A DNA stretch of 53,569 bases from an uncultured Flavobacteriales bacterium (GTDB lineage: Bacteria > Bacteroidota > Bacteroidia > Flavobacteriales_D > Parvicellaceae): the NCBI GenBank assembly GCA_913030835.1, contig CAJWDP010000020.1:1-53569 (forward strand). The letters run 5' to 3'. Below the pieces are notes generated by a model. It made no database searches, had not been told where the DNA came from, and saw nothing but the letters and a program-made list of their open reading frames with translations. Position 1 is the first letter of the stretch, and every line of letters starts with the position of its first letter. Made by a program: the position numbers and the translations under genes. Positions 25,264 through 34,833 of this stretch are shown piece after piece.

Positions 25264-25482
25264 GTGAAGCAGTTCATATACATAGTTGTAATGGGGCTTG
25301 TCCTGTTTTCTTCGTCTGAACTTCAGGCGCAATGTGCCATGTGCAGGGAAAATGCAAAAGGTGCCGGGTTGGATATCAACGCGGGCATACTTTTTTTAAT
25401 GGCAATCCCATACATCTTACTCTTTGTTCTTTTTAGAAAGAAAATAATCGCTTTCATAAAAGAATTCAGAGGTATGCAATAA
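25264..25482 (+). CDS. Small CxxC-containing membrane protein of cytochrome oxidase loci
   Basis: 72 residues starting with GTG. A signal-like N-terminal segment (KQFIYIVVMGLVLFSSSELQAQ) is followed by QCAMCRENAKG and one further membrane segment (ILFLMAIPYILLFVLF). Small proteins with a QCAMCR motif after a signal sequence recur beside DUF420/SCO genes in Bacteroidota. The cysteine pair could bind a metal or act in redox chemistry; this is not established. The reading frame is supported by the signal peptide, the promoter box and its operon position. Confidence 0.82.
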   Translation: MKQFIYIVVMGLVLFSSSELQAQCAMCRENAKGAGLDINAGILFLMAIPYILLFVLFRKKIIAFIKEFRGMQ

Positions 25483-25494
25483 CGTTCTTTAAAG

Positions 25495-25620
25495 TTGACT
25501 TATTAAGAAAGGTGTAGGGACCAGGCCCGACAACACCTTGGCAACCGTCATCCTCTATTGGTTGGAAAGGTGCCAATTCCTGTTTCATCTCTGGTTTTGA
25601 GATGAATGAAGATGAGTTAG
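25495..25620 (+). promoter_or_regulatory. SAM-I (S-box) riboswitch upstream of metH
   Basis: The class I SAM aptamer is recognisable. P1 pairs ACTTAT at 25498-25503 with ATGAGT at 25612-25617. P2 is GGTGT with ACACC. The conserved AGGGA, GGCCCGA, GGCAACC and GGTGCCAATTCC blocks are all present, as is P3 (AACC with GGTT). P4 is an 8-bp stem, TTCATCTC with GAGATGAA. It should switch off the downstream methionine synthase genes when SAM is plentiful. The expression platform is unclear: a modest hairpin at 25641-25666 is not followed by a strong T-run, so control could be translational. A TAnnTTTG box at 25629-25636 lies between aptamer and gene. Confidence 0.93.
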
Positions 25621-25699
25621 GATGGATATACTTTTGTGTAATCTCTTCTGGCTTAACAGTGGAGATATTGATCACTTTTATACCATACTGCAATAAGAA

Positions 25700-26707
25700 A
25701 TGAGCAGAATAGAAGAAGAAATAAACAAAAGAATATTGGTTCTCGATGGCGCCATGGGTACAATGATCCAACGCCACAAACTGGAAGAACAAGACTTTAG
25801 GAAAGGCTGGTTTGAAAACCATAATTGTCCACTGAAAGGAAATAATGATCTGTTATCGCTTACCCGTCCGGAAATCATCAAAGATATTCACGACCAGTAT
25901 TTTGAAGCAGGTGCAGACATTGTAGAAACCAATACGTTTTCAGGAACAAGCATAGCCCAAGCGGATTACAACCTTGAAAGTGCTGTAGTTGATATCAATT
26001 ACCACTCGGCTAAAATTGCAAGGGCATCAGCCGACGAATATTCTCAAAAAGAACCTGACAAGCCGAGGTTTGTTGCAGGTTCAATTGGCCCAACAAATAG
26101 AACCGCATCTCTTTCGCCGGATGTAAACGACCCAGGATACAGGGCAGTTACGTTCGACGAGCTTACCAAGGCCTACCGGGAACAGGTGGAAGCGCTGATA
26201 AAAGGAGGCGTGGATTGCTTATTGGTGGAAACGGTTTTCGATACATTAAATGCAAAAGCAGCATTGTTCGCTATTGAAGAGGTGTTCAATAATCTGAGTG
26301 TAAGATTGCCGATTATGGTTTCGGGAACAATAACAGATGCCTCGGGTCGAACCTTAAGTGGCCAAACTACCAAAGCCTTTCTTATTTCGGTTGAGCATAT
26401 GCCATTGCTAAGCATTGGGTTGAATTGTGCATTGGGAGCAAAAGAGCTTCGGCCTTATCTTCAGGTATTAAATAAGAACGCAAGGTTCAATATAAGTGCT
26501 CATCCCAATGCAGGACTGCCGAATGAAATGGGTGAATATGACCAGACTCCGGAAATGATGGCCCAACAGATTGAAGTATTCCTGAAAGAAGGACTGTTGA
26601 ATATAGTTGGGGGGTGCTGTGGTACAACTCCGGAGCACATTTCAGCTATTGCAAAGCTAGCTGCTAAATACCAGCCAAGACGAATAGAATCTGCAATTTC
26701 AATTTAA
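25700..26707 (+). CDS. metH: Methionine synthase, homocysteine-binding module (split MetH N-terminal part)
   Basis: 335 residues corresponding to the first module of cobalamin-dependent methionine synthase. It binds homocysteine through zinc and transfers methyl from methylcobalamin. Seen here: [10 protein letters not shown] near 15-24; [16 protein letters not shown] near 130; the zinc cysteine in GLNCALG near 240; and the cysteine pair in [11 protein letters not shown] near 307. The chain stops just after this module, and the rest of MetH is encoded by the next gene 10 bases on. This two-gene arrangement occurs in Bacteroidota, so it is not a frameshift. A SAM-I riboswitch lies in the leader. 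Confidence 0.95.
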   Translation: MSRIEEEINKRILVLDGAMGTMIQRHKLEEQDFRKGWFENHNCPLKGNNDLLSLTRPEIIKDIHDQYFEAGADIVETNTFSGTSIAQADYNLESAVVDINYHSAKIARASADEYSQKEPDKPRFVAGSIGPTNRTASLSPDVNDPGYRAVTFDELTKAYREQVEALIKGGVDCLLVETVFDTLNAKAALFAIEEVFNNLSVRLPIMVSGTITDASGRTLSGQTTKAFLISVEHMPLLSIGLNCALGAKELRPYLQVLNKNARFNISAHPNAGLPNEMGEYDQTPEMMAQQIEVFLKEGLLNIVGGCCGTTPEHISAIAKLAAKYQPRRIESAISI

Positions 26708-26717
26708 TTCAGAACCG

Positions 26718-29432
26718 ATGAGCTTGCATCCAGAATATAAGGGAGAATATACATACAAATGGAACGAGCTTCCTTACATGAAGCTGAGTGGATTGGAGCC
26801 GCTTGTGGTAACACCCGAAGCGAACTTCATTAATGTGGGCGAACGAACTAATGTCACCGGATCAAGAAAATTTTTGAGACTGATCAAAGAGGGTAATTTT
26901 GAGGAAGCCCTTTCTATTGCTCGGGATCAGGTGGAGGGTGGAGCGCAGATCATCGATGTAAATATGGATGAAGGATTGCTTGATGGAAAAGAGAGTATGA
27001 TTCGATTCCTGAATCTCATAGCCTCAGAGCCCGATATTGCCAGAGTGCCGGTTATGATTGATTCTTCCAAGTGGGAGATCATCGAAGAAGGATTGAAATG
27101 CATTCAAGGCAAAGGCGTGGTGAATTCCATTTCCTTAAAGGAAGGTGAGGATGTTTTTATTGATCAGGCGAGTAAGATCAAACGGTATGGAGCGGCTGTA
27201 ATTATCATGGCATTCGACGAAAAAGGTCAGGCCGATAGTTACGAACGTAGAGTAGAGATTTGTGAGAGATCTTATCGAATATTGGTAGATCGGGTCGGCT
27301 TTCCACCTCAGGATATTATTTTCGACCCCAATATATTTCCTGTGGCAACAGGAATGGAAGAGCACAACAACAATGCATTGGATTTTTTCCAGGCTACCCG
27401 ATGGATCAGAGAAAATCTGCCGGGAGCACATGTAAGCGGGGGAGTAAGTAACGTTTCTTTCTCATTTAGAGGCAACGATCCGGTTCGTGAAGCGATGCAC
27501 TCGGCATTTCTGTATCACGCGATCAAAGAGGGTATGGATATGGGAATTGTAAATCCCGCCATGTTGGAGGTATACGATAACATACCAAAAGATTTGCTAA
27601 CACATGTCGAAGACGTTCTCCTGAACAGAAAATCAGATGCTACCGAAAAACTACTGGAATTTGCAGAGTCATTCAAAGGTGAACGTAAATCGGCTACAGT
27701 TAATTTAGAATGGCGTTCAAAACGGGTGGAAGAACGATTATCTCATGCCTTGGTAAAGGGAATTACTGACTACATCGATGAGGATGTGGAAGAATGTAGA
27801 CAGGCTTTTGACAAACCACTGCAAGTAATTGAAGGTCCGCTTATGGACGGGATGAACGTAGTTGGGGATCTTTTCGGCGCAGGAAAAATGTTCCTTCCTC
27901 AGGTTGTGAAGTCTGCTCGAGTTATGAAAAAAGCAGTGGCTTATTTACTTCCGTTTATAGAAGAAGGTAAAGGCAATGAGGTGAGATCTGTCGGGAAAAT
28001 TTTGTTGGCCACGGTAAAAGGAGATGTTCACGATATAGGCAAGAACATTGTTGGTGTTGTTTTGGGTTGTAACAATTACGAGGTGATTGACCTTGGGGTT
28101 ATGGTGCCTGCCAATGAGATTTTAGAAAAAGCGATTGAGGAGAATGTAGATGTAATCGGTTTATCCGGACTGATTACCCCGTCGTTAGATGAAATGGTTC
28201 ACGTAGCCAGAGAAATGGAAAGAAAGAACTTAAAAATTCCTTTATTGATTGGTGGCGCAACAACGTCTCGGGTGCACACGGCAGTGAAAATTGAACAAAA
28301 CTATTCAGGACCAACGGTACATGTGTTGGACGCTTCCCGATCAGTTACAGTTGCAGGCAATCTGTTGGGCAACCAGAATGATCAATATAAGGAATCAATC
28401 AGAGCCGAATACAGTAAGGTTCGTGATCATTACGAGAATAAAAAGGGACAAAAAACCTATTTGTCGTATGCAGATTCAATTCAAAACAAACTAAAGATCG
28501 AATGGAAACAGGAAGATCTGGTTGAACCTAAACATCAAGGCGTGCGCGTTTTTGAGGATTATGACCTGGAGGAGCTACGGGGATATATTGACTGGACTCC
28601 CTTTTTCCAAACGTGGGAGCTACATGGAAAATATCCTCAAATTTTAAGCGATGAAGTGGTAGGTGAGGAGGCACAGCAACTGATGGATGATGCCAATTCT
28701 ATGTTGGATACAATAATTCGTGAAAAGTGGCTTTGTGCGAAAGCCGCAATTGGAATTTGGCGAGCGAATACGGTGAACCACGACGACATTGAGGTATACA
28801 ATGGTGATGAATCTTCAGCTGAAATTGGAACTTTCCATCAATTAAGACAACAATTAAAAAAAGCGCCGGGTGTGCCGAATCTATCTTTGGCTGATTTTAT
28901 AGCGCCAAAGGAGAGTGGTCTTACCGATCATATAGGTGGATTTGTGGTTACGGCCGGTCACGGAATAAAAGAGCACATTGATCGATTCGAAGCGGATCAT
29001 GATGATTACAACTCAATTCTCTTAAAGGCGTTGGCAGATCGACTGGCAGAGGCTCTTGCGGAGAGAATGCACGAAATTGTCCGAAAGGAAATTTGGTGTT
29101 ACGGAGAAAATGAATCCTTCAGCAATGCGGACCTGATCGCAGAAAGCTACAGAGGAATTCGCCCGGCTCCGGGTTATCCTGCTTGTCCCGATCACACTGA
29201 AAAAACAACACTATTTAGGTTACTCGATGCAGAAAAAAATGTTGGCGTTGAATTAACGGAATCCCTGGCAATGTCTCCGGCGGCATCGGTAAGCGGATGG
29301 TACTTCGCACATCCAAAAGCAAAGTATTTTGGACTAGGTAAAATTAGTGAGGATCAGGCGATGAGTTTGGCGAAAAGAAAAAACATGGATCCTGATGAGA
29401 TGACACGTTGGCTTTCTTCGATTCTTGCATAA
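26718..29432 (+). CDS. metH: Methionine synthase, folate-, B12-binding and activation modules (split MetH C-terminal part)
   Basis: 904 residues. Order of modules: pterin-binding domain ([14 protein letters not shown] near 38; [17 protein letters not shown] near 70), cobalamin cap, Rossmann cobalamin-binding domain with the DVHDIGKN motif that supplies the axial histidine (~435-442), and SAM-binding activation domain with [13 protein letters not shown] near 816. Together with the preceding protein it makes a complete MetH, which methylates homocysteine using 5-methyltetrahydrofolate. It needs B12 and reactivation by reduced flavodoxin and SAM. It shares the riboswitch-controlled transcript. 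No metF lies beside it. Confidence 0.97.
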   Translation: MSLHPEYKGEYTYKWNELPYMKLSGLEPLVVTPEANFINVGERTNVTGSRKFLRLIKEGNFEEALSIARDQVEGGAQIIDVNMDEGLLDGKESMIRFLNLIASEPDIARVPVMIDSSKWEIIEEGLKCIQGKGVVNSISLKEGEDVFIDQASKIKRYGAAVIIMAFDEKGQADSYERRVEICERSYRILVDRVGFPPQDIIFDPNIFPVATGMEEHNNNALDFFQATRWIRENLPGAHVSGGVSNVSFSFRGNDPVREAMHSAFLYHAIKEGMDMGIVNPAMLEVYDNIPKDLLTHVEDVLLNRKSDATEKLLEFAESFKGERKSATVNLEWRSKRVEERLSHALVKGITDYIDEDVEECRQAFDKPLQVIEGPLMDGMNVVGDLFGAGKMFLPQVVKSARVMKKAVAYLLPFIEEGKGNEVRSVGKILLATVKGDVHDIGKNIVGVVLGCNNYEVIDLGVMVPANEILEKAIEENVDVIGLSGLITPSLDEMVHVAREMERKNLKIPLLIGGATTSRVHTAVKIEQNYSGPTVHVLDASRSVTVAGNLLGNQNDQYKESIRAEYSKVRDHYENKKGQKTYLSYADSIQNKLKIEWKQEDLVEPKHQGVRVFEDYDLEELRGYIDWTPFFQTWELHGKYPQILSDEVVGEEAQQLMDDANSMLDTIIREKWLCAKAAIGIWRANTVNHDDIEVYNGDESSAEIGTFHQLRQQLKKAPGVPNLSLADFIAPKESGLTDHIGGFVVTAGHGIKEHIDRFEADHDDYNSILLKALADRLAEALAERMHEIVRKEIWCYGENESFSNADLIAESYRGIRPAPGYPACPDHTEKTTLFRLLDAEKNVGVELTESLAMSPAASVSGWYFAHPKAKYFGLGKISEDQAMSLAKRKNMDPDEMTRWLSSILA

Positions 29433-29518
29433 TCGTGTAAAATTTTCACCGGATGCGCTGCAATATTTTTATGCAAACTCATTCTGAATAATTATCTTGG
29501 GAGGGTCAAGTAATTCAT

Positions 29519-30763
29519 TTGAAATTGAGAATACTGAGTACAATTGCGATCCTGGCAATGGGACAGATTTGTTTTGCGCAAAACGCCCTTGTTTCGGAAG
29601 GGAAAGATCACTGTGATTGCAAAAATGCGCGGTATACAGAGGACGCTAATTTTGATGCAATAAAAATTGGATCAGGATATGGTGAACTGTTGGAAATTTC
29701 AGGCAATAGCATTAAGAATAAATACTTGCCAACCCGGGAACACAATTCATTTTGGATCAGAATAAAATTTTTAGAATCGACTGATTTTGAATTCCAACTG
29801 AATCCTACGGTGCCCACGGATGATTTTGATTTTTCTATCTGGAAAGTAACAGGGGCAAATTATTGTGATTCAATTGTTAATGGGGCTATGCCCATCCGTT
29901 CAAATTTGTCGAAAAGAAACCCTCCGAAAGGTAGTGTCACGGGATTAAAAAAGGGAGCTGGAAGGGATTATGCTCCGGCAGGAGCAAATTCGGAATTCTC
30001 CAATTCAATGCAAGTGAGCCAGGGTGAAGAATACATCATCTTGATTGATGCTCCGTATGGTGCAGAAGGTGCCTTCAATTCATCGTTCGACTTCAAAAGA
30101 CAGAAAGTCGATACGGTTGTTTCTGAACCTCCTCCAGTAGAAGAAAAACCAACGGTTATTTCTCAGCTATTTATAAGAGTTGTTGATGAGGTAGGAACCT
30201 CCCTGAATGATGCTGATCTGAAGATTAGAAATGTACCTAGACAGGATTCGGTTTTTACGAATGAAGGATACTTTGTATTGAGTAGAATTCAAAGGTATAG
30301 GAATTACACAATTGATGTTGAAAGGAAGGATTATCTTAGCCTACGTGAGACGTATCGATCGGAAGAAGGTGTTTCGGATACGATTGTGTTGCAATTGGAA
30401 AAACTCAAAATAGGCAGTAAACTTCAGTTTCAAAATATTTTATTCGTTCCTGATCAAGCAGAGATCGTAGAATCATCGTATCTGGATTTGCGGCGAATAA
30501 GGAATTTTTTAGTTTCCAACCCGCACATCAATGTTGAAATTATGGGACATGTTAATGGACTAGGGAATAAGAAAAAATTGTATCGGGAGCTGTCAAAAAA
30601 AAGGGCTAGGGCCATATACGATTACCTGATTGGAGAGGGGATTTTTGCAGAGAGAATGACCTACAATGGATACGGTGCAGGTCAACTCATCTATAAAGAT
30701 CCTCAGACAGAAGAAGAGGCAAGAATTAACAGGAGAGTTGAGGTTCGAATAACCAAAATTTGA
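29519..30763 (+). CDS. OmpA-family outer-membrane protein
   Basis: 414 residues from TTG at 29519; the signal peptide (MKLRILSTIAILAMGQICFAQ) defines the start. Residues ~40-195 form a beta-rich domain resembling pre-peptidase/PPC-like folds (FEFQLNPTVPTDDFDFSIW; FSNSMQVSQGEEYIILID). A carboxypeptidase-regulatory-like segment follows at ~215-285. The C-terminal ~110 residues are an OmpA/MotB peptidoglycan-binding domain: LFVPDQAEIVESSYLDLRRI, VEIMGHVNG, KKRARAIYDYL, and a final INRRVEVRI. It probably links the outer membrane to peptidoglycan. Its TGA overlaps the tsaB ATG, so they are co-translated. An imperfect TATCTTGG box lies at 29493-29500. Confidence 0.88.
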   Translation: MKLRILSTIAILAMGQICFAQNALVSEGKDHCDCKNARYTEDANFDAIKIGSGYGELLEISGNSIKNKYLPTREHNSFWIRIKFLESTDFEFQLNPTVPTDDFDFSIWKVTGANYCDSIVNGAMPIRSNLSKRNPPKGSVTGLKKGAGRDYAPAGANSEFSNSMQVSQGEEYIILIDAPYGAEGAFNSSFDFKRQKVDTVVSEPPPVEEKPTVISQLFIRVVDEVGTSLNDADLKIRNVPRQDSVFTNEGYFVLSRIQRYRNYTIDVERKDYLSLRETYRSEEGVSDTIVLQLEKLKIGSKLQFQNILFVPDQAEIVESSYLDLRRIRNFLVSNPHINVEIMGHVNGLGNKKKLYRELSKKRARAIYDYLIGEGIFAERMTYNGYGAGQLIYKDPQTEEEARINRRVEVRITKI

Positions 30764-31440
30764 TGGCAGGATTTTTACTTATAGAATCATCAACAAAAAC
30801 ATGCTCGGTGGGAATTGCTGTCGATGGTCAGCTGGTAGAAGTAAAAGAAAAGACCAGCGAGGCTTACGTTCATGCAGAATTGCTTCATGTTTTTATCGAG
30901 GAGGTATTCCGGAAGGCTCAATTGGATTGGACTGACATCGATGCCGTGTGCGTTGCGAAAGGCCCGGGATCATACACTGGGTTGAGAATAGGAGTTTCCG
31001 CAGCGAAAGGATTTTGCTACGGTGCGAATAAAAAATTGCTTGCTATAAGTACCGTGCAATGTCTGGCGAATAAGGCCATTCAGGAACATCCCGGATACGA
31101 TTATTACATACCTATGCTAGATGCCAGACGAATGGAAGTATACACGCAGGTTTATAATGGAAATGCTGAACCTTTAGAAGATATAGAAGCATTGGTTTTG
31201 AATGAGGATGCATATTCCGATTACCGTAACCAGGGGAGCTGTTTGTTTTTTGGAGATGGTTCCGAAAAATTTAAACCGTTTATCACTGAGGATCTGTCAC
31301 AAGTTGAAACTGTTGTGCCCGGGGTGTCTGGCATGGTAAAAGATTGTGCTGATAAATTTGTCAGGAATGAATTTGAAGACGTGGCTTATTTTGAACCACT
31401 TTATCTGAAAAGTTTTGTTGCAGGGAAAAAGGGTAGCTAA
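30763..31440 (+). CDS. tsaB: tRNA threonylcarbamoyladenosine biosynthesis protein TsaB
   Basis: 225 residues. TsaB is the scaffold subunit that pairs with TsaD (and TsaE) to place t6A at position 37 of ANN-decoding tRNAs. The ASKHA-fold N-terminus LLIESSTKTCSVGIAV and the strongly conserved AKGPGSYTGLRIGVSAAKGF (~66-86) are diagnostic, and LDARRMEVYTQVY near 122 fits. The ATG at 30763 overlaps the preceding stop (TGATG), preferred over a TTG one codon earlier. Length is normal. Confidence 0.95.
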   Translation: MAGFLLIESSTKTCSVGIAVDGQLVEVKEKTSEAYVHAELLHVFIEEVFRKAQLDWTDIDAVCVAKGPGSYTGLRIGVSAAKGFCYGANKKLLAISTVQCLANKAIQEHPGYDYYIPMLDARRMEVYTQVYNGNAEPLEDIEALVLNEDAYSDYRNQGSCLFFGDGSEKFKPFITEDLSQVETVVPGVSGMVKDCADKFVRNEFEDVAYFEPLYLKSFVAGKKGS

Positions 31441-31461
31441 GCATTTGTGATTATGTAATCC

Positions 31462-32355
31462 TTAATCGTAAAAAGTGTATTTGTACTTTGTGATGGTGAT
31501 GGTGTTGGTCCTCATGTCTTTTGCGAGCTGGCTTTGCAACAACATAGTTTTCCCATCGTACAAAAGCTTCCGTTGAAGCTTGTGGGCACTATTCTTATAG
31601 TAATTGTGCTCGATCAAATTGCCCAATTGATCGTAATCGTATCGATTCTCAATTTTTGTAGCCCGATCCAGATTGGGTTGCTCAATTTTTTTCACCACCT
31701 GACCCATTTCATTGTACTCAAAGGAAATTTTACTCCTGCGGTTTCCAATTACTGTTTTCGAAGTAATTTTCTTCAAGTATCCATTTCGATCCCAAGTGAA
31801 CACTTCTTCCATAAATGCGCGCTTGTAATTGTTAAAATGCAGCTTTTTTAAAATGGAATCGCAGGGTTTTTCGTAACGGTATTCTTCGGCTACTATGATG
31901 TACCTTTTCTTTAATTTAAATTGAAATTTATTTGGGCCCGCGTTATCGTCCCTGCAATATGTTTTGCTAATTACTCTGTTCAATGAATCGTACTGATAAT
32001 TATCTGAGAAGAAACCGTAAGTGTCGCTTTTTCGCTTACAGGTGAGATTATCCTCATCATAATAAAAGTAAACAACCGCGGTGTCTCTTTTTTTGTTGAG
32101 GTTTTTAAAAGTAGTTAATGTGGATGTTTGCCTTCCCTCAAGATCAAATTCAAAAATCTCAACCAATCCCTGAGGCCGGATGATGTCCAGCTGCTTTTTG
32201 GTGGAGATGCTGCCGTTTATCGACTTGATCTTATTCCGCTTGATGAAATCGACATTAAAAAATGGTAGGTCGGTATAGGCACCACACTGCCGGTTGTCAA
32301 TTTGCTGAGCGAATAGGATATTCGGGATCAATATAAAGAGTAGTACAAATCGCAT
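31462..32355 (-). CDS. Secreted protein with YD (RHS-like) repeats
   Basis: 297 residues with a signal peptide ([18 protein letters not shown]). Four or more short units of pattern YDYDxLGNLIEHxYY / FEYNEMGQVVKKIE / WDRNGYLKKI are spread from ~60 to the end; these resemble YD/RHS repeats that form beta strands. No catalytic motif is visible. The ATG overlaps the stop of the DUF255 gene (TGATG), so the two are coupled. Such small YD-like proteins are frequent and uncharacterised in Bacteroidota; the envelope location is inferred from the signal peptide. It converges with tsaB, 21 bases apart. Confidence 0.75.
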   Translation of the reverse strand: MRFVLLFILIPNILFAQQIDNRQCGAYTDLPFFNVDFIKRNKIKSINGSISTKKQLDIIRPQGLVEIFEFDLEGRQTSTLTTFKNLNKKRDTAVVYFYYDEDNLTCKRKSDTYGFFSDNYQYDSLNRVISKTYCRDDNAGPNKFQFKLKKRYIIVAEEYRYEKPCDSILKKLHFNNYKRAFMEEVFTWDRNGYLKKITSKTVIGNRRSKISFEYNEMGQVVKKIEQPNLDRATKIENRYDYDQLGNLIEHNYYKNSAHKLQRKLLYDGKTMLLQSQLAKDMRTNTITITKYKYTFYD

Positions 32356-34313
32356 CAAATCAATTTCAATGCTTCATCAACAGATGAAACGGGTGCTTTA
32401 CAGACACCTTCTTCGCACACAAAAATACGTGTTTCTGATTCGCTATATCTACCTGAAAAAATGGATAATTCACTTTCTTTTACACAATGCAACACAACAA
32501 CAGATGGACCTCCTTCGGACCTTAGTGTTGCGCAAATATTGGTGGCATTCGGACCACTTACAACCACCTCTTTATAACCATGAATGAAACGTAGGCCCAG
32601 CAACCCCCAGTTGGAATATCCGGAAGCATAGTTTGGAATGTACTGCCACATATTGCTGAGCATTTGCTTCGACATGGAAATCAGTTCGTTGTTCCCGACA
32701 TATCTACCATAGGTGAGTAGCACATGTGCCATCTCCGAATTGGAAGCGGGTATTACATTGTCCGTTATTTCCTGTTTTCTGGCAATCAGCACTTCACTAT
32801 TATTTGCGGTGAAGTTGAACAAGCCGTTATTCGCATCGTAAAATTGTTCTATGGCAAAATCGATGAGCTCTTTTGTTTTCAGCAAATAGTCTTCATTGGA
32901 TGTCACCTCAAACAATTGTAAAAATGCACTTGCGGTGAATGCATAGTCCTCCAGAAACCCATCAATTTTAACAATTCCTTTCTGACAAGAGTGGTATAGC
33001 TTTCCTCCTGTCTTTAAAAGGTTGGATTCAAGGTAGCCGGCACATTGTACGGCCAGGTCCCGGTAGTTTTGATCTCCCGTTGCCACGAATGAATCAGTCA
33101 GACCCGATATGGTCATCGCGTTCCATGAGGTCAGGATCTTATCGTCCAGCTCGGGTTTGATTCTTCGGCTCCTTGCTTCAAGCAATTTCGTTCGGATGGT
33201 TTCTGTTTTTGTTCCTGAATCAAGTGAGCTTCTGCACAATATGTAATTGTCATTTTCCCAATATCCCTTTTCATTGACACTGTAATAAGCTACCGCCTTA
33301 TCGTAGTCAGAATCTAAAACTTCCTTTAATTCTTCTTTGGTCCATACGTAGTATTTGCCCTCGACTCCTTCCGAGTCGGCATCCAAAGCAGAATAGAAGC
33401 CACCATCTTCGCTTAACAGCTCTTCTTGTAAAAAAGAAACGGTTTGAGATATAACCTTTTGGTATTCTTCATTCTTAGTTCTGATATATGCCTTTGCAAA
33501 AAGTGATAAAAGCTGTCCATTGTCGTAAAGCATTTTTTCGAAATGAGGAACTTTCCAGATGGCATCTACGCTATAGCGGTAAAACCCTCCACCTAGCTGA
33601 TCGTAAATTCCGCCTCTTGCCATCTTGGTAAGCGTCAGATCAACAAATTCAAGTACATTTTTATCTTGAAATAGCTCTCCGTACTGCTGTAAGAACAGGT
33701 AATTATTAGGCATTGGAAATTTGGGAGCCTGTTTCATTCCCCCCTCATTCCAGTCAAAATTTCCGGACCACTTTTCTATGGATTGAACCAGATGATCCGA
33801 GTCAAAAGAGCTTTCATCTTCTAATTCAATTACTTCAAAATTTCGGACCCCTTCTGTAAGCCGCTCAGCATATTCCTCGAGTTTAGGCAGTTGATCGTTT
33901 TGCAATTCGACCAGTCGGTTTAGTATTTGAAGCCATTGATCTTTAGGAAAATAGGTTCCTCCGTAAATGGGTTTTCCATCAGGAAGAACGAAGCAATTCA
34001 ATGGCCAGCCCCCTCTTTGTGTCATGAGCTGTACGGCTTGCATATACACCTGGTCAATATCGGGTCGCTCCTCTCTGTCAACTTTGATATTGACGAAATT
34101 TGCATTCATATATTCAGCGGTTTCCTCGTCTTCAAATACCTCATGTTCCATGACATGGCACCAATGACAAGCGGAATAGCCGATGCTGATCAGCACAAGC
34201 TTTTTTTCTTTCTTTGCTTTTTCCCAAGCCTCCTCGCACCAAGGATACCAATCTACAGGATTGTTTTTGTGCTGTAGTAAATATGGACTGGTTTCATTAC
34301 CTAATCGATTCAA
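32355..34313 (-). CDS. DUF255 thioredoxin-domain protein (YyaL/SPATA20 family)
   Basis: 652 residues. The N-terminal ~160 residues form a thioredoxin-like DUF255 domain: [23 protein letters not shown] at the start, the redox motif CHWC at ~49-52, and [19 protein letters not shown]. The rest is an alpha/alpha barrel like N-acylglucosamine epimerases ([40 protein letters not shown]). The family start [14 protein letters not shown] fixes a TTG start at 34313. No signal peptide, so probably cytoplasmic. The biochemical function of the family is unknown. It lies between a LEA-type lipoprotein gene and the YD-repeat gene in one minus-strand run. Confidence 0.9.
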   Translation of the reverse strand: MNRLGNETSPYLLQHKNNPVDWYPWCEEAWEKAKKEKKLVLISIGYSACHWCHVMEHEVFEDEETAEYMNANFVNIKVDREERPDIDQVYMQAVQLMTQRGGWPLNCFVLPDGKPIYGGTYFPKDQWLQILNRLVELQNDQLPKLEEYAERLTEGVRNFEVIELEDESSFDSDHLVQSIEKWSGNFDWNEGGMKQAPKFPMPNNYLFLQQYGELFQDKNVLEFVDLTLTKMARGGIYDQLGGGFYRYSVDAIWKVPHFEKMLYDNGQLLSLFAKAYIRTKNEEYQKVISQTVSFLQEELLSEDGGFYSALDADSEGVEGKYYVWTKEELKEVLDSDYDKAVAYYSVNEKGYWENDNYILCRSSLDSGTKTETIRTKLLEARSRRIKPELDDKILTSWNAMTISGLTDSFVATGDQNYRDLAVQCAGYLESNLLKTGGKLYHSCQKGIVKIDGFLEDYAFTASAFLQLFEVTSNEDYLLKTKELIDFAIEQFYDANNGLFNFTANNSEVLIARKQEITDNVIPASNSEMAHVLLTYGRYVGNNELISMSKQMLSNMWQYIPNYASGYSNWGLLGLRFIHGYKEVVVSGPNATNICATLRSEGGPSVVVLHCVKESELSIFSGRYSESETRIFVCEEGVCKAPVSSVDEALKLI

Positions 34314-34316
34314 TGC

Positions 34317-34793
34317 CTAAAATTTAAAATCGCTTGCTTTAATTTTCTCCGTTACATCCACGTCAAACTTTTTACCAATGCCGTATGCCTTCGCTTTAAT
34401 TTTTCCGGTAACGCGCAGCTTGGCAGTACCGCCAAACAGTACGCCTAAATTAGAAAAGATACCTTGTGTAATCTTCTTAATGTCCCCTTCAAACACCACT
34501 TCGTGAACCTGAGAACGATTTTTTTCCAGCTTTATATCGTCCAGCATTTTTGCTTTCCCCAGTTTCTTACCATTCAAATACAGGTCGAATGCACTTTTTT
34601 TGATTTTGATGTTGTAAGTGTTTGGGTTCTTAATTTTTAGAAACAAGGTGATTCGAACATCTTCGGTATCCAGCTTATTGATGGAGTAGTCGGTTATACC
34701 AAGGAACTCCACATCCTTGTATTCAATGCAAGAGCTAAAAGAAAGTAGAATGAAAATACCCGAAAGTAGTCTGGTTATATTGCTTACCGTCAT
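34317..34793 (-). CDS. LEA type 2 / WHy-domain lipoprotein
   Basis: 158 residues from ATG at 34793: MTVSNITR, a hydrophobic stretch and lipobox FSSC give a lipoprotein signal. A longer frame from 34841 would overlap the dipeptidase stop but place 16 extra residues before the signal, so I prefer the shorter start. The mature protein is one beta-rich domain (ITLFLKIKNPNTYNIKIKKSAFDLYLNGKKLG), the LEA_2/WHy pattern with its conserved NPN. Such proteins are membrane-anchored and linked to desiccation or stress tolerance in plants; the bacterial role is unknown. Confidence 0.82.
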   Translation of the reverse strand: MTVSNITRLLSGIFILLSFSSCIEYKDVEFLGITDYSINKLDTEDVRITLFLKIKNPNTYNIKIKKSAFDLYLNGKKLGKAKMLDDIKLEKNRSQVHEVVFEGDIKKITQGIFSNLGVLFGGTAKLRVTGKIKAKAYGIGKKFDVDVTEKIKASDFKF

Positions 34794-34833
34794 GTAAATG
34801 TTAACGCAAGGATTGATCCAAAGCATATTTCTG

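Noticed and set aside
25466-25822. 118-residue minus-strand frame over the riboswitch
   Set aside because: It is antisense to a clear SAM-I aptamer and to the start of metH, with no recognisable protein content.
25700-29432. metH broken by a frameshift or nonsense mutation
   Set aside because: The two frames are separated by a clean 10-base gap with a proper stop and ATG at the module boundary, all motifs are intact, and this split is known in Bacteroidota.
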